Below are positions 37,242-45,753 of a stretch of DNA of 64,000 nucleotides, piece by piece (within the stretch, counting starts at the first letter, position 1; each line of letters begins with the position of its first letter). The stretch spans positions 248,001-312,000 of the forward strand of contig NZ_JACWFG010000013.1 of assembly GCF_019749295.1 (NCBI RefSeq), written 5' to 3'. Both the position numbers and the translations under genes were made by a program. This DNA is from Neobacillus niacini (GTDB lineage: Bacteria; Bacillota; Bacilli; Bacillales; Cytobacillaceae). Under the pieces are notes generated by a model that made no database searches, had not been told where the DNA came from, and saw nothing but the letters and a program-made list of their open reading frames with translations.

Positions 37242-37994
37242 ATGTCATCCAAAACGATGATTGAAGCAAAAAATATATCAAAACATTTTGAGCGGAAGAT
37301 AGCCTTATCTTCCCTTTCTTTTTCTATTAAACAAGGTGAATTGGTTGCTTTAATTGGACCAAGCGGTGCCGGCAAAACGACTTTATTGAATTCTATTGCG
37401 GGTATTGAATCTCTTGAGAATGGTGAACTCCTCATTGATAGTAAACCGCTCAAAGAATATAAACGAGGAAAAAGGTTTGCTAAGAAGATAGGTGTCATTC
37501 GCCAGCAGTTTGATTTAATTGGTCCTCTTGCTGTTATCCATAATGTACTCGCTGGAAAACTATCTGAGTGGAGTTTAATTAAGTCGTTATTATCCCTGCT
37601 TGTCCCTAAGGAAAAAGAAATAGCCTTAAAAGCACTTGATAGAGTCGGGTTAGCAGATAAACTATACGAAATAACGGCAACACTATCAGGAGGAGAACAA
37701 CAGCGTGTGGCTATGGCAAGATTAATGGTACAGAATCCAGAAATCATTCTTGCAGATGAACCTGTAGCCTCTCTCGACCCTGCAAGGGCAGATGATGTCC
37801 TTGCTATGCTGACAAAGATTGTTGCAGAGGAGAATCAAACATTACTTGCTAGTCTGCATTCAGTTGAATATGCTAGGAAATACTTTACGAGAATCATTTC
37901 ACTCAAAAATGGTGAAATAATGTTTGATTTGCCAACAGAAAAAGTAAGTGATGAGCTATTAAAAGAGCTATATCAACTAAAGGAGCAGGGATAA
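37242..37994 (+). CDS. PhnC-type ABC transporter ATP-binding protein, 250 aa
   Basis: Walker A GPSGAGKTT near residue 38, signature LSGGEQQRVAMARL, Walker B IILADEPVASLDP, and a switch His in ASLHSVEYA. It energises uptake for the neighbouring binding protein and permease. The start is 13 bases after the stop of the binding-protein gene, and the permease follows after one base, so the three are one operon. Confidence 0.92.
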   Translation: MSSKTMIEAKNISKHFERKIALSSLSFSIKQGELVALIGPSGAGKTTLLNSIAGIESLENGELLIDSKPLKEYKRGKRFAKKIGVIRQQFDLIGPLAVIHNVLAGKLSEWSLIKSLLSLLVPKEKEIALKALDRVGLADKLYEITATLSGGEQQRVAMARLMVQNPEIILADEPVASLDPARADDVLAMLTKIVAEENQTLLASLHSVEYARKYFTRIISLKNGEIMFDLPTEKVSDELLKELYQLKEQG

Positions 37995-37995
37995 A

Positions 37996-39633
37996 ATGAC
38001 AAAGCTATACCCCTCCCTCCGATTGCATAAAAGATTCATTCTTACTTTACTGTTGACGGCTATTTTTATATGGAGCCTTACCTCCATCCATTGGAATTCC
38101 GAGCTTTTTCATACGGGTGGAATTCCTACAATGCTGCAAATAGTTGAAGGGTTACTAAAGCCAAATTTAGAACCTAGCATTTTATTAGTGGGGTTAGAAT
38201 CGGCTTGGATTACACTTGCGTACGCAATTGCTGGGATGTCGCTTGCCATTGTGTATGCTTTTATTGTTGGTGTACTCGCATCTGGAACATTAACTTCAAG
38301 CAGGTTTTCACGTATCATTTCCAAAGTTTTTTTTCGAGGTGTATTAGGTTTTACCCGTTCCATTCATGAATTAATTTGGGCCTGGCTTTTTGTGGCTGCG
38401 GTTGGACTATCTCCTTTTGCTGCAATCCTGGCACTTGCAATTCCTTATGGCGGCATTCTAGGCAGGATATTTGCAGATATGTTAAATGATGTTCCAGAAC
38501 AGCCAATCCTCGCTTTAAAAGCAGCCGGTTCTACCCGCCTGCAAACACTAATTTATGGATACCTGCCCTTGGTTTGGGCTGATTTCATTAGTTACACGAT
38601 GTACCGCTTTGAATGTGCGATTCGTTCCTCAGCAATTATGAGCTTTGTTGGACTTGGCGGACTTGGTTTTCAAATTCAATTAGCACTTGCTGATTTGAAG
38701 TATGCTTCCGTTTGGACCTTTGTCTTTTTCCTGATTGCACTCGTAATTTTTGTTGATGGCTGGAGTAATTTAGTCCGTAAAGGGTTAACAGACCATAAAC
38801 GGAAAAAAGGACTGAAATCTGGATGGTTTTCTGTATTTTTTGCCCTTCTTTTAATTGCTGCTTCCTGGTTATATATAACAATTGGTGAACAAGCTAAATT
38901 AGGAGAGTTATTATCACAGAAAAATTTGGAATATGCTAGTAAGTTTTTCGGTGGACTACTTGGAATCAATCAAGAAAACCCAGCGTTCCTTAATGGTGAG
39001 AGCTGGATAACAGCCTTGAAGCTGACCTTAGAAACCCTTGAAATGAGTATCATGGCGATTGGTTTTGCAACCATTGTTGCCTTTATTACGGTCATTCCAG
39101 CAGCTAGAAACATAGCCAATGGAAGTCTCACCCTAAAAAAGAATTGGTACAACAGAATTCTTTTTGGTGTAATCCGCCTGCTCTATATCTTTTCAAGATC
39201 CGTACCAGAACTAGTATGGGCGATGATGATAATCTTTATATTCAAACCAGGACTCTTGCCAGGTGCATTGGCCCTTGCCCTGCATAACTTTGGTATTCTT
39301 GGTAAACTCTGGGCAGAGGTTGTTGAAGATATGGATCCTAGGCCAATTAGGAACCTAGCAACTGCAGGTGCTTCAAAAATTGAAATCCTTTTTTATGGAA
39401 TACTACCCATTGTTCTGCCAAGATTTCTTACCTATATTCTATATAGATGGGAAGTTATTATGAGAACTACAATCGTGGTTGGGTTTGTCGGTGCAGGCGG
39501 TTTGGGAATGGACTTTAAGCTCGCCATGAGCTATTTTGATTATACACAAATTACCTTATTATTACTTTGTTATATGATTCTCGTCATCATTGCAGATTTT
39601 GCATCGGAAACCACTAGGAAAGCAGTAAAATAA
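37996..39633 (+). CDS. Fused PhnE-type ABC transporter permease (two domains), 545 aa
   Basis: Two BPD_transp_1 permease domains are joined in one chain. The first has the EAA-type loop around ALKAAGSTRLQTLIYGYLPLVWADF (about residue 175) and the second around NLATAGASKIEILFYGILPIVLPRF (about residue 450); about twelve membrane segments in total. Phosphonate systems usually have one PhnE or two separate ones; the fused form is common in the putative selenate-type transporters. No C-P lyase gene is nearby, which argues against phosphonate use. Transcription ends at 39636-39665. Confidence 0.9.
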   Translation: MTKLYPSLRLHKRFILTLLLTAIFIWSLTSIHWNSELFHTGGIPTMLQIVEGLLKPNLEPSILLVGLESAWITLAYAIAGMSLAIVYAFIVGVLASGTLTSSRFSRIISKVFFRGVLGFTRSIHELIWAWLFVAAVGLSPFAAILALAIPYGGILGRIFADMLNDVPEQPILALKAAGSTRLQTLIYGYLPLVWADFISYTMYRFECAIRSSAIMSFVGLGGLGFQIQLALADLKYASVWTFVFFLIALVIFVDGWSNLVRKGLTDHKRKKGLKSGWFSVFFALLLIAASWLYITIGEQAKLGELLSQKNLEYASKFFGGLLGINQENPAFLNGESWITALKLTLETLEMSIMAIGFATIVAFITVIPAARNIANGSLTLKKNWYNRILFGVIRLLYIFSRSVPELVWAMMIIFIFKPGLLPGALALALHNFGILGKLWAEVVEDMDPRPIRNLATAGASKIEILFYGILPIVLPRFLTYILYRWEVIMRTTIVVGFVGAGGLGMDFKLAMSYFDYTQITLLLLCYMILVIIADFASETTRKAVK

Positions 39634-39635
39634 GA

Positions 39636-39665
39636 GCACAGGTCCTAAAGGCTTGTGCTTTTTTA
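39636..39665 (+). terminator. Terminator of the phnDCE-like operon
   Basis: AGCACA / TGTGCT stem with a partly paired 13-base loop and a TTTTTT tail. Confidence 0.75.
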
Positions 39666-39673
39666 TGGACTAT

Positions 39674-39714
39674 CAGCTGCTATATACATGCTAGCAGTTG
39701 ATAGCATGTAGCTG
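39674..39714. repeat. Inverted repeat in the gap before the MFS gene
   Basis: CATGCTA / TAGCATG around an eight-base loop, extended outside by CAGCT / AGCTG with an uneven bulge. No T-run follows. The rest of 39634-39894 is AT-rich and without a recognised element. Confidence 0.5.
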
Positions 39715-39894
39715 CTTTTGTGATACCGACTTATTTGACCCCTTTTTACTATTTTACAAAATTATATGAAATAAAAAATTGAAATGCTTGTATTGGATTG
39801 ATGTTTTCTATTATCCTAAGCATAGCAGCCAAAATTTGTATCAATATTATACATAAGGATTTGAACTGTACAGATTATTTAGGAGTTGGAGTAT

Positions 39895-41061
39895 TTGGAA
39901 ACAAAAAGAGCTTTACCTATATTATTTTTAGTCATGTTTTTAGTGATGATTGGTTTTGGAATCATCATCCCTGTTCTTCCTTTTTATGCGGAGGAAATGG
40001 GGGCAACGCCTACTCAACTAGGATTTTTAATGGCTGTTTACTCGTTGATGCAGCTCATTTTCGCACCATTTTGGGGTAAATTATCTGACAGGATCGGCCG
40101 TAAGCCGATTATGATGATTGGAATTGCTGGATTATCATTATCATTCTTTATACAAGCAATGTCTACTGAGCTTTGGATGTTATTTGCAGCCCGTATCATA
40201 GGCGGAGTACTATCTTCAGCCAATATGCCAACTGCGATGGCCTATGTAGCAGATATTACGACTCCGGAAAATCGTGGGAAAGGTATGGGGATTATAGGAG
40301 CAGCAGTTGGACTAGGATTTGTGTTCGGTCCAGCTATCGGTGGAATATTTTCAGAATCAAGCATGAGCATGCCATTTTACTTGGCTGGAGCATCCTCCCT
40401 GATTACACTAGTCATTATTTACTTTTTCTTAAAAGAATCACTACAGAAAAATAATACAGAAAATAATCAAAGTAATAACGTTTCGCGATGGAAGGCATTT
40501 TCTGGCCCTGCTTCGATATTATTTTTATTACAATTGTTAATTTCTCTTTCATTATCTGGATTAGAAGCTACATTCGCCTATTTTGCAGCCCAAAAAGCAG
40601 GATTAGGAGCTGTTCAGTTAGGTTATATATTCATGATTATGGGGTTTGCTGGTGCATTGGTACAGGGTGGTTTAGTTGGAAGATTAACGAAAAAATACGG
40701 TGAAGGTAAAGTCATTCAAGGCGGAATCATTGTATCAGCCATTGGTTTTTCCCTCATACTGCTGGTAGACAGCTTTACAACAGCTGCAGTATTTTTATCC
40801 ATCTTTGGTATAGGTAACGGCGTAATTCGTCCAAGTGTCTCTTCCCTATTAACCAAAACAACAGATTCTGGCCACGGAAGCGCAACAGGACTGCTTTCTT
40901 CTTTTGATTCATTAGGCAGAATCGTTGGGCCGCCACTTGGAGGATGGTTATTTTCTCTTTCCATTGGCTTACCTTATATATCTGGAGCCATTATTTCAAT
41001 ATTAGCCTTTGTGTTGTATCAATTCTATCGTTCAAAAGCTTACGTTTTAAAAACAAACTAG
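39895..41061 (+). CDS. MFS drug efflux transporter (TetA/NorA-like), 388 aa
   Basis: Twelve membrane segments of the major facilitator DHA1 family. Motif A is GKLSDRIGRKPIMM near residue 63, and GFVFGPAIGG in helix 5 is the antiporter motif C, so it should export a drug or metabolite in exchange for protons. The start is TTG at 39895 with AGGAG nine bases upstream; a TTG at 39886 directly abuts that site. The substrate is not known. Monocistronic. Confidence 0.87.
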   Translation: METKRALPILFLVMFLVMIGFGIIIPVLPFYAEEMGATPTQLGFLMAVYSLMQLIFAPFWGKLSDRIGRKPIMMIGIAGLSLSFFIQAMSTELWMLFAARIIGGVLSSANMPTAMAYVADITTPENRGKGMGIIGAAVGLGFVFGPAIGGIFSESSMSMPFYLAGASSLITLVIIYFFLKESLQKNNTENNQSNNVSRWKAFSGPASILFLLQLLISLSLSGLEATFAYFAAQKAGLGAVQLGYIFMIMGFAGALVQGGLVGRLTKKYGEGKVIQGGIIVSAIGFSLILLVDSFTTAAVFLSIFGIGNGVIRPSVSSLLTKTTDSGHGSATGLLSSFDSLGRIVGPPLGGWLFSLSIGLPYISGAIISILAFVLYQFYRSKAYVLKTN

Positions 41062-41126
41062 CATATGTCAAAGGGACATGCATAAGATAGGTTACGAGGA
41101 TGTACTTGTTAAAGGAGTCGAGATGA

Positions 41127-41468
41127 ATGAAAACACTCTCTCATTTCAAAACACTTTTATTCCTGTGTATCATTGTTGCACTCGTAGCCTATCTTGATTC
41201 ACCGTATTCATTTATCCATAGCGGCTATTCCTACTCAACTATTAGTGAACCAGCAGTGGCACAGCCAGTAGATGTAGAACCGCCAACTGATGTGCCGGTT
41301 TTGGAGAATAGGCTTGATAGTGTTCAAATGATGGATGGGTATTACGTAGAAATCTATCAGGAATACGAAGTTTATTACGATGAAAAAGGAAATGTTGTTA
41401 AAAGGGATCCCACAGCTAAAACCGAAAGTGTCCGTTATTGGGATGAAAATGCTAAGAATGAACCATAA
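41127..41468 (+). CDS. Small exported or membrane-anchored protein, 113 aa
   Basis: Not recognised. Residues 7-25 are a signal anchor (KTLLFLCIIVALVAYL), followed by a Pro/Val-rich stretch and an acidic C-terminal part with EIYQEYEVYYDEKGNVVKRD. No cysteine. The ATG at 41127 follows AGGAGTCGAGATGA. Followed by a terminator. Confidence 0.68.
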   Translation: MKTLSHFKTLLFLCIIVALVAYLDSPYSFIHSGYSYSTISEPAVAQPVDVEPPTDVPVLENRLDSVQMMDGYYVEIYQEYEVYYDEKGNVVKRDPTAKTESVRYWDENAKNEP

Positions 41469-41502
41469 GAAACTGTCGAGTTACTTCGACGGTTTTTTTT
41501 TA
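41469..41502 (+). terminator. Terminator
   Basis: AAACTGTCGA / TCGACGGTTT stem with a short loop and a run of nine T. Confidence 0.85.
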
Positions 41503-41557
41503 TGTGTTTGGCTCTGTTATTATTCATTGTTGATTTTCGTGTAGGGTTGAGAATTCA

Positions 41558-41742
41558 TAGGCGGAGAATCTCCGGCTATTGTTTATAAAGGGACCTTAAG
41601 AAGCAGCTATAAGCGGAGATATTCCGCTTAACTGCTTTAGATAAGACCATTTCCAAGGATTTGAATACAATAAGCGGACTTTCTCCGCCTATTTTTAAGG
41701 AAATAGGGGTATTTCCCAATTTAAACGGAAAAACTCCGCTTA
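41558..41742. repeat. Four dispersed GCGGA-N-TCCGC palindromes
   Basis: Four short palindromes within 185 bases: TAGGCGGAGAATCTCCGGCTA (41558), TAAGCGGAGATATTCCGCTTA (41610), ATAAGCGGACTTTCTCCGCC (41670) and AACGGAAAAACTCCGCTTA (about 41724). The second is enclosed by AAGCAG / CTGCTT, making a longer hairpin. They share GCGGA/TCCGC arms and TAAG/CTTA ends. They fill most of the noncoding stretch 41503-41916, whose last part holds a candidate LexA box and promoter. Confidence 0.8.
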
Positions 41743-41836
41743 TTTTTCCAAACACGGTGAGATCAACATTCAGTATTAACAGAGCCATGTTTATAGGGTC
41801 TTCAATTTTTTTTATTTTCAACTTTTTACTAAACAG

Positions 41837-41850
41837 AACAAATGTTTTGT
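41837..41850 (+). promoter_or_regulatory. Candidate LexA (DinR) box
   Basis: AGAACAAATGTTTTG matches the Bacillus LexA consensus CGAACRNRYGTTYC at all but the two outer positions. It lies just upstream of a -10-like TAAAAT (41854-41859) of the YdjM-like gene. YdjM of Escherichia coli is LexA-controlled. Confidence 0.45.
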
Positions 41851-41916
41851 GGTAAAATTACTATCTGTGTAGTGCTTTATCAAATACATAGTATATTATT
41901 TAGAGGTGAAACGAAA

Positions 41917-42543
41917 TTGAATGGAACAGCACATACAGCAATTGGTGCTGCAACGGGTTTTATAGTGGCAAACACCTTTGATACTAATCCTATGACAACA
42001 CTTTTTTTAGTAGGATTAGGAGGGATTTCAGGTTTAGTTCCTGATCTCGACATTGATGGAAAACTACGTGATAAAATCACATTGTCCCATAAGGTAATTA
42101 CAACCGCAGCACAGTTGATTGGAATTCTAATGATCATTTATAGCTTTTATGAAGGAACGTCAAAAGAAAAATGGATTGGAATTAGTATTGGATTAGGAAT
42201 GATGGCTGTATCAGCTATTATCAAACAAAAGCATATGTTGACCATTACAGGAATTGGTGTCATAGGTGTTGGCTTCTCCCAAGCTGAAAGTTGGTTAATC
42301 CTATTTGGTATCTATATCATCATTGCTTCTTGGGTTTCACACCGAAGCTATACCCATTCTATTTTGGGGGTTTTGTACTTTGGGCTGATTGCCTTCAAAT
42401 TAGAAGAATCCCTCGGGATAGATGGTGTATACTATACCTGTCTAATTGGATACATAAGTCATTTGATTGTAGATCTAAAATTCTTACCCTTTAGTAAACG
42501 CGGAATAAAACTTTTTTTACCTGTTTCCTCGAAAGAAATTTAA
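41917..42543 (+). CDS. YdjM/DUF457-like metal-dependent hydrolase-type membrane protein, 208 aa
   Basis: MNGTAHTAIGAATGF holds the first His; SGLVPDLDIDGKL holds the Asp pair and SHRSYTHSILG the HRxxTHS motif of the family; several membrane segments follow. Function is not established; E. coli YdjM is induced by DNA damage. The start is TTG at 41917 with AGAGGTGAA upstream; the frame upstream lacks family similarity. A LexA-like box precedes it. Confidence 0.8.
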   Translation: MNGTAHTAIGAATGFIVANTFDTNPMTTLFLVGLGGISGLVPDLDIDGKLRDKITLSHKVITTAAQLIGILMIIYSFYEGTSKEKWIGISIGLGMMAVSAIIKQKHMLTITGIGVIGVGFSQAESWLILFGIYIIIASWVSHRSYTHSILGVLYFGLIAFKLEESLGIDGVYYTCLIGYISHLIVDLKFLPFSKRGIKLFLPVSSKEI

Positions 42544-42548
42544 AAGTG

Positions 42549-42586
42549 AACAAGGCTTCCCAGGTTTTATGGGAAGCCTTGTTTTT
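42549..42586. terminator. Bidirectional terminator
   Basis: AACAAGGCTTCCCA / TGGGAAGCCTTGTT, a 14-base perfect stem with a seven-base loop and T-runs, between the YdjM-like gene and the P-type ATPase gene. Confidence 0.9.
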
Positions 42587-44720
42587 ATTTATCTTTTACT
42601 CTTAAAAGTCTTAAACCATTTAAGGTGACAATCAGGGTTGCACCCATATCGGCAAAAATTGCAATCCAAAGAGTTAACCAGCCTGGTATGACTAAAAGTA
42701 ATGCAATCAGTTTTATCCCTAATGAGAATGTAATGTTTTGCTTAATAATAGTTAAAGCTTTTCTGCTGAGTTTTAACGTAAATGGAAGTTTACCTAAGTC
42801 ATCGGCCATTAAAGCAATATCGGCTGTTTCAAGTGCAGTATCAGTTCCTGCCCCGCCCATTGCAATCCCAACTGTAGACGCAGCCAATGCTGGAGCGTCA
42901 TTTACACCATCTCCAACCATTGCCACACGATTATATTTGTTTCTTAATTCTTTAATAAAGGCCAATTTATCCTGAGGCAGGAGTTCGGCTTTAATGTTTG
43001 ATACTCCAACTTCATTTCCGATTGCATTTGCTGTTCCCGTATTATCACCTGTTAGCATGACGGTTTCATGAATACCTAAAGAGTGAAGTTTCTTTATGAC
43101 GGATTTACTGTTTCCTCTAACTTCATCCGCAACCGCCAGGAGTGCTAAAATTTCTGTTTCAGTACCAACAACCATGACCGTTTTACCTTTATTTTGAAGA
43201 TCTGTAATGGTATTTTTTATATTTGATGGAATTCCATCCATTAAAATTTCATCAAATAAATTTGGACTTCCTACAAAATAGGTCCATCCTTTAACTCTAC
43301 CCTTAATTCCCTTACCAGTTATAGAAGTAAAGTCTTCTATCTCAAGTTCTTGGTAAGGCAGCTTTTCCTGTTCTGCTTTTTTCATAATAGCTGAAGCCAA
43401 TGGATGTTGGGAACTCTTTTCTAAAGCTGCAATAATGGCTAATACTTCATTGGCATCTGTATGATCCAGCGGCAGATAATCAGTAACAACCGGAATTCCT
43501 TCCGTTAGTGTTCCTGTTTTATCAAAGGCAATGGCTTTTATTGCTCCCATTTCCTCTAGATGGATTCCGCCTTTTATTAGCACACCGTGACGAGCTGCAT
43601 TTCCTATTGCCGTTACGATGGCGACAGGTGTAGATATAACCAATGCACAGGGACATCCGACCACTAGAGCGGCTAAACCTTGATAAATCCATTTATCCCA
43701 ATCCTCTCCAAAAAACAGAGGAGGTATGACCGCTACGCCTAATGCTATAAGCATAATAATAGGGGTATAGTACTTTGCAAATCGGTCAACAAATGCTTGA
43801 GACGGAGCTCTTTCCGCTTGGGCTTCCTCAACTAAATGAATGATTTTGGAAATGGTTGTATCGTCAACATGTTTGGTTACTTTAACTTCTAGTAACCCTT
43901 CTCCATTTAACGTTCCAGCAAAGACTTCATCATCGATAGCTTTTGTAACGGGGACAGATTCACCAGTGATGGCAGCCTGATTTACTGCAGATAACCCCTT
44001 AACCACAATCCCGTCCATGGCTATTTTTTGCCCTGGTTTTACAATCATGATGTCGCCAACTTGAATATCGTCAACTTCTACAGTGAACTCTTTATTTCCT
44101 CTTCGAATCAATGCTTCGTTTGGAGCGATATCCATCAATAATCGAATCGATTGCCGTGCTTTATCCATTGAATACGATTCAAGCGCTTCGCTTATGGCAA
44201 ATAGAATTACAACAGTAGCGCCTTCACCCCATTCTCCAATAAAAGCAGCACCAATGACAGCGATGGTCATTAAAGTCTTCATATCAAATTCTAACTGAAA
44301 TAAATTCTTTATCCCTGTTTTAAATAATCGATAACCGCCAATTAAGATTGATGCCCCGTACGCTAAAATCGAGAGGAAACTCTCCTCCCCATTCAGCTGC
44401 CCTAAAAACCATGCAATGAGTAAGAAAACAAAAGAAACGATGACAGTTGAATGTTTTTGGAAGAAAGGGATCTTTTTCTCTTCTATTTTTTGTTTTTCAG
44501 GAACAACTTTAATATTTTCAAAGGCCCCTGCCTTTTCTATTTCCTCTATGGTGGTATGACCATAAACGGTAAGTTTTGCAGCACCGAAATTTACACTTGC
44601 ATCTGAAACACCATCCAGGTGTTTTACGTTCTTTTCGAACTTAGTCGCACAGCCTGCTCAGGTGAATCCCTGAACTCGATAAACTGTTTTATCAGTTGTT
44701 TTTTCTAACGCATTATTCAT
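42585..44720 (-). CDS. cadA: CadA-type heavy-metal P-type ATPase with Sec in its metal-binding motif (Sec21), 711 aa
   Basis: From ATG at 44720 the frame reads [11 protein letters not shown] (44658-44660), [11 protein letters not shown] and on without further stops. P1B ATPases of this type have GFTCxxC here, so the TGA replaces the first Cys of the HMA metal-binding domain, giving UxxC. The rest is complete: GESVPVTK actuator, CPC metal site ([11 protein letters not shown]), phosphorylation motif [11 protein letters not shown] motif SQHPLAS and [12 protein letters not shown]. Expected to export Cd, Zn or Pb. The next in-frame ATG (44282) would remove the HMA domain and the first membrane helices. 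Overlaps the CadC-like gene by 8 bases, with GGAGGGG upstream of the start; a SECIS-like hairpin is at 44628-44640. Confidence 0.9.
44628..44640 (-). promoter_or_regulatory. Candidate bacterial SECIS element of the P-type ATPase gene
   Basis: Hairpin GUUC-GAAAA-GAAC: four pairs, G in first loop position, 22 nt after the UGA. The stem is shorter than in the other cases. Confidence 0.52.
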
Positions 44721-45081
44721 GTGCTTTCCCCTCCATTTGGTGAGCAAAGGCAATTTGAATCAGTTGTCTTACATGTTCATCATCTAATGAGTAAAACACT
44801 AACTTACCTTCTTTACGATATTTTGCTAAACCTAAATTCCGCAAAAGGCGTAAATGATGAGACGCGGTTGCGGTTGTGCTTCTAACAATATTTGCTACAT
44901 CACATACGCATAATTCATCTTCTTCACTTAAGGCATAGGCAATCTTAATTCTAGTGTCATCCGATAATGCTTTAAATATTTGTGAAACAGACATTGTATT
45001 TTTCTGTGCAAGCGATTCTTTTACTCGTTTTACTTTTACATCATCTACACAGGTTATTTCACATATATCATCATGCTTCAA
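44713..45081 (-). CDS. cadC: CadC-type ArsR-family metal-responsive repressor, 122 aa
   Basis: Winged-helix ArsR protein with DELCVCDVANI (the metal-binding ELCVCD of CadC/ArsR) and ATASHHLRLLRNLGL as recognition helix; an N-terminal Cys in ICEITC is the other CadC ligand. TTG at 45081 has GGAGGGGG upstream and gives 122 residues, the length of Staphylococcus aureus CadC; an ATG at 45102 in the same frame lies in the operator. It represses the cadCA unit until Cd, Pb or Zn binds. Confidence 0.92.
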   Translation of the reverse strand: MKHDDICEITCVDDVKVKRVKESLAQKNTMSVSQIFKALSDDTRIKIAYALSEEDELCVCDVANIVRSTTATASHHLRLLRNLGLAKYRKEGKLVFYSLDDEHVRQLIQIAFAHQMEGKAHE

Positions 45082-45098
45082 CAAATCCCCCTCCTCAT

Positions 45099-45161
45099 TC
45101 AAACAATCATTTGATTATTAGTATATACAATTATTCTGCTAATGGTCAAACAATTGTTTGA
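45099..45161 (-). promoter_or_regulatory. cadCA promoter with two CadC-type operators
   Basis: On the minus strand TTGACC (45149-45144) and TATACT (45125-45120) are 18 bases apart. Two nearly identical palindromes flank them: TCAAACAATTGTTTGA (45146-45161), which overlaps the -35, and TCAAACAATCATTTGA (45099-45114), just downstream of the -10. This layout fits an ArsR-type repressor that blocks polymerase. Confidence 0.75.
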
Positions 45162-45254
45162 ATGTTTTTATAATATCTTATTCATAATTTGGTGTTTTTG
45201 CAGAATATTCGTCTCCCATATAAGAAAACCTACTAGTAACTGGAGGTGAACAAA

Positions 45255-45614
45255 ATGAAAAAATTGCTCTATGGTATCATTTGTATTGCTTTTCTAGGCT
45301 TCATTACGGCATGCGGAGGCGGTAATGATGAATCGGAACAAGATACAACTACTACAGAGGAACAAGCTGGAGATGAACAAGAACAAACGGCTGATGCAGG
45401 AAATGGTGAGGCTCTATTTCAACAGAGCTGTTCTTCTTGTCATGGTGGAGATTTAAAAAGTGGAGGAGCTCCTGACTTAGATAAAATAGGCTCACAATAC
45501 TCCAAAGATGAAATTCTAGGTATTATTGAAAATGGTAAAGGCGGTATGCCTGGGGGATTACTTAAGGGCGATGACGCAGATGCCGTTGCTTCGTGGCTTG
45601 CAGAAAAAAAATAA
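45255..45614 (+). CDS. cccB: Cytochrome c-551-like lipoprotein, 119 aa
   Basis: A lipoprotein signal peptide (FITACGGG) is followed by an acidic Glu/Thr/Gln linker and a small c-type cytochrome domain with one haem site CSSCH near residue 65 and an axial Met region [11 protein letters not shown]. subtilis CccB is of this design and carries electrons on the outer membrane face. The ATG at 45255 follows GGAGGTGAAC. Divergent from cadCA and upstream of the Sec redoxin. Confidence 0.9.
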   Translation: MKKLLYGIICIAFLGFITACGGGNDESEQDTTTTEEQAGDEQEQTADAGNGEALFQQSCSSCHGGDLKSGGAPDLDKIGSQYSKDEILGIIENGKGGMPGGLLKGDDADAVASWLAEKK

Positions 45615-45618
45615 ACAA

Positions 45619-45655
45619 TAAAAACCAGAATGGGGAATTCCAGTCTGGTTTTTTA
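45619..45655 (+). terminator. Terminator of the cytochrome gene
   Basis: AAAAACCAGA / TCTGGTTTTTT with an internal TGG/CCA pairing. Confidence 0.85.
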
Positions 45656-45753
45656 TTTATATAAATACCCATAAGCACAATTATTTGATTGATGAAAAAG
45701 TTTACACTACAATTAAGTAGTTAATGAACATTCTAAAATGTAAGGAGATCAGC

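Noticed and set aside
36320-39633. Phosphonate utilisation operon
   Set aside because: Only transporter genes are present; no C-P lyase, phosphonatase or phosphite dehydrogenase. The binding-protein sequence fits the putative selenate subfamily better, though phosphite cannot be excluded.
42585-44282. Shortened P-type ATPase starting at Met 44282
   Set aside because: That start lacks the metal-binding domain and first membrane helices; the full frame with Sec21 starts at 44720 with a good ribosome binding site and overlaps the repressor gene as usual in such operons.
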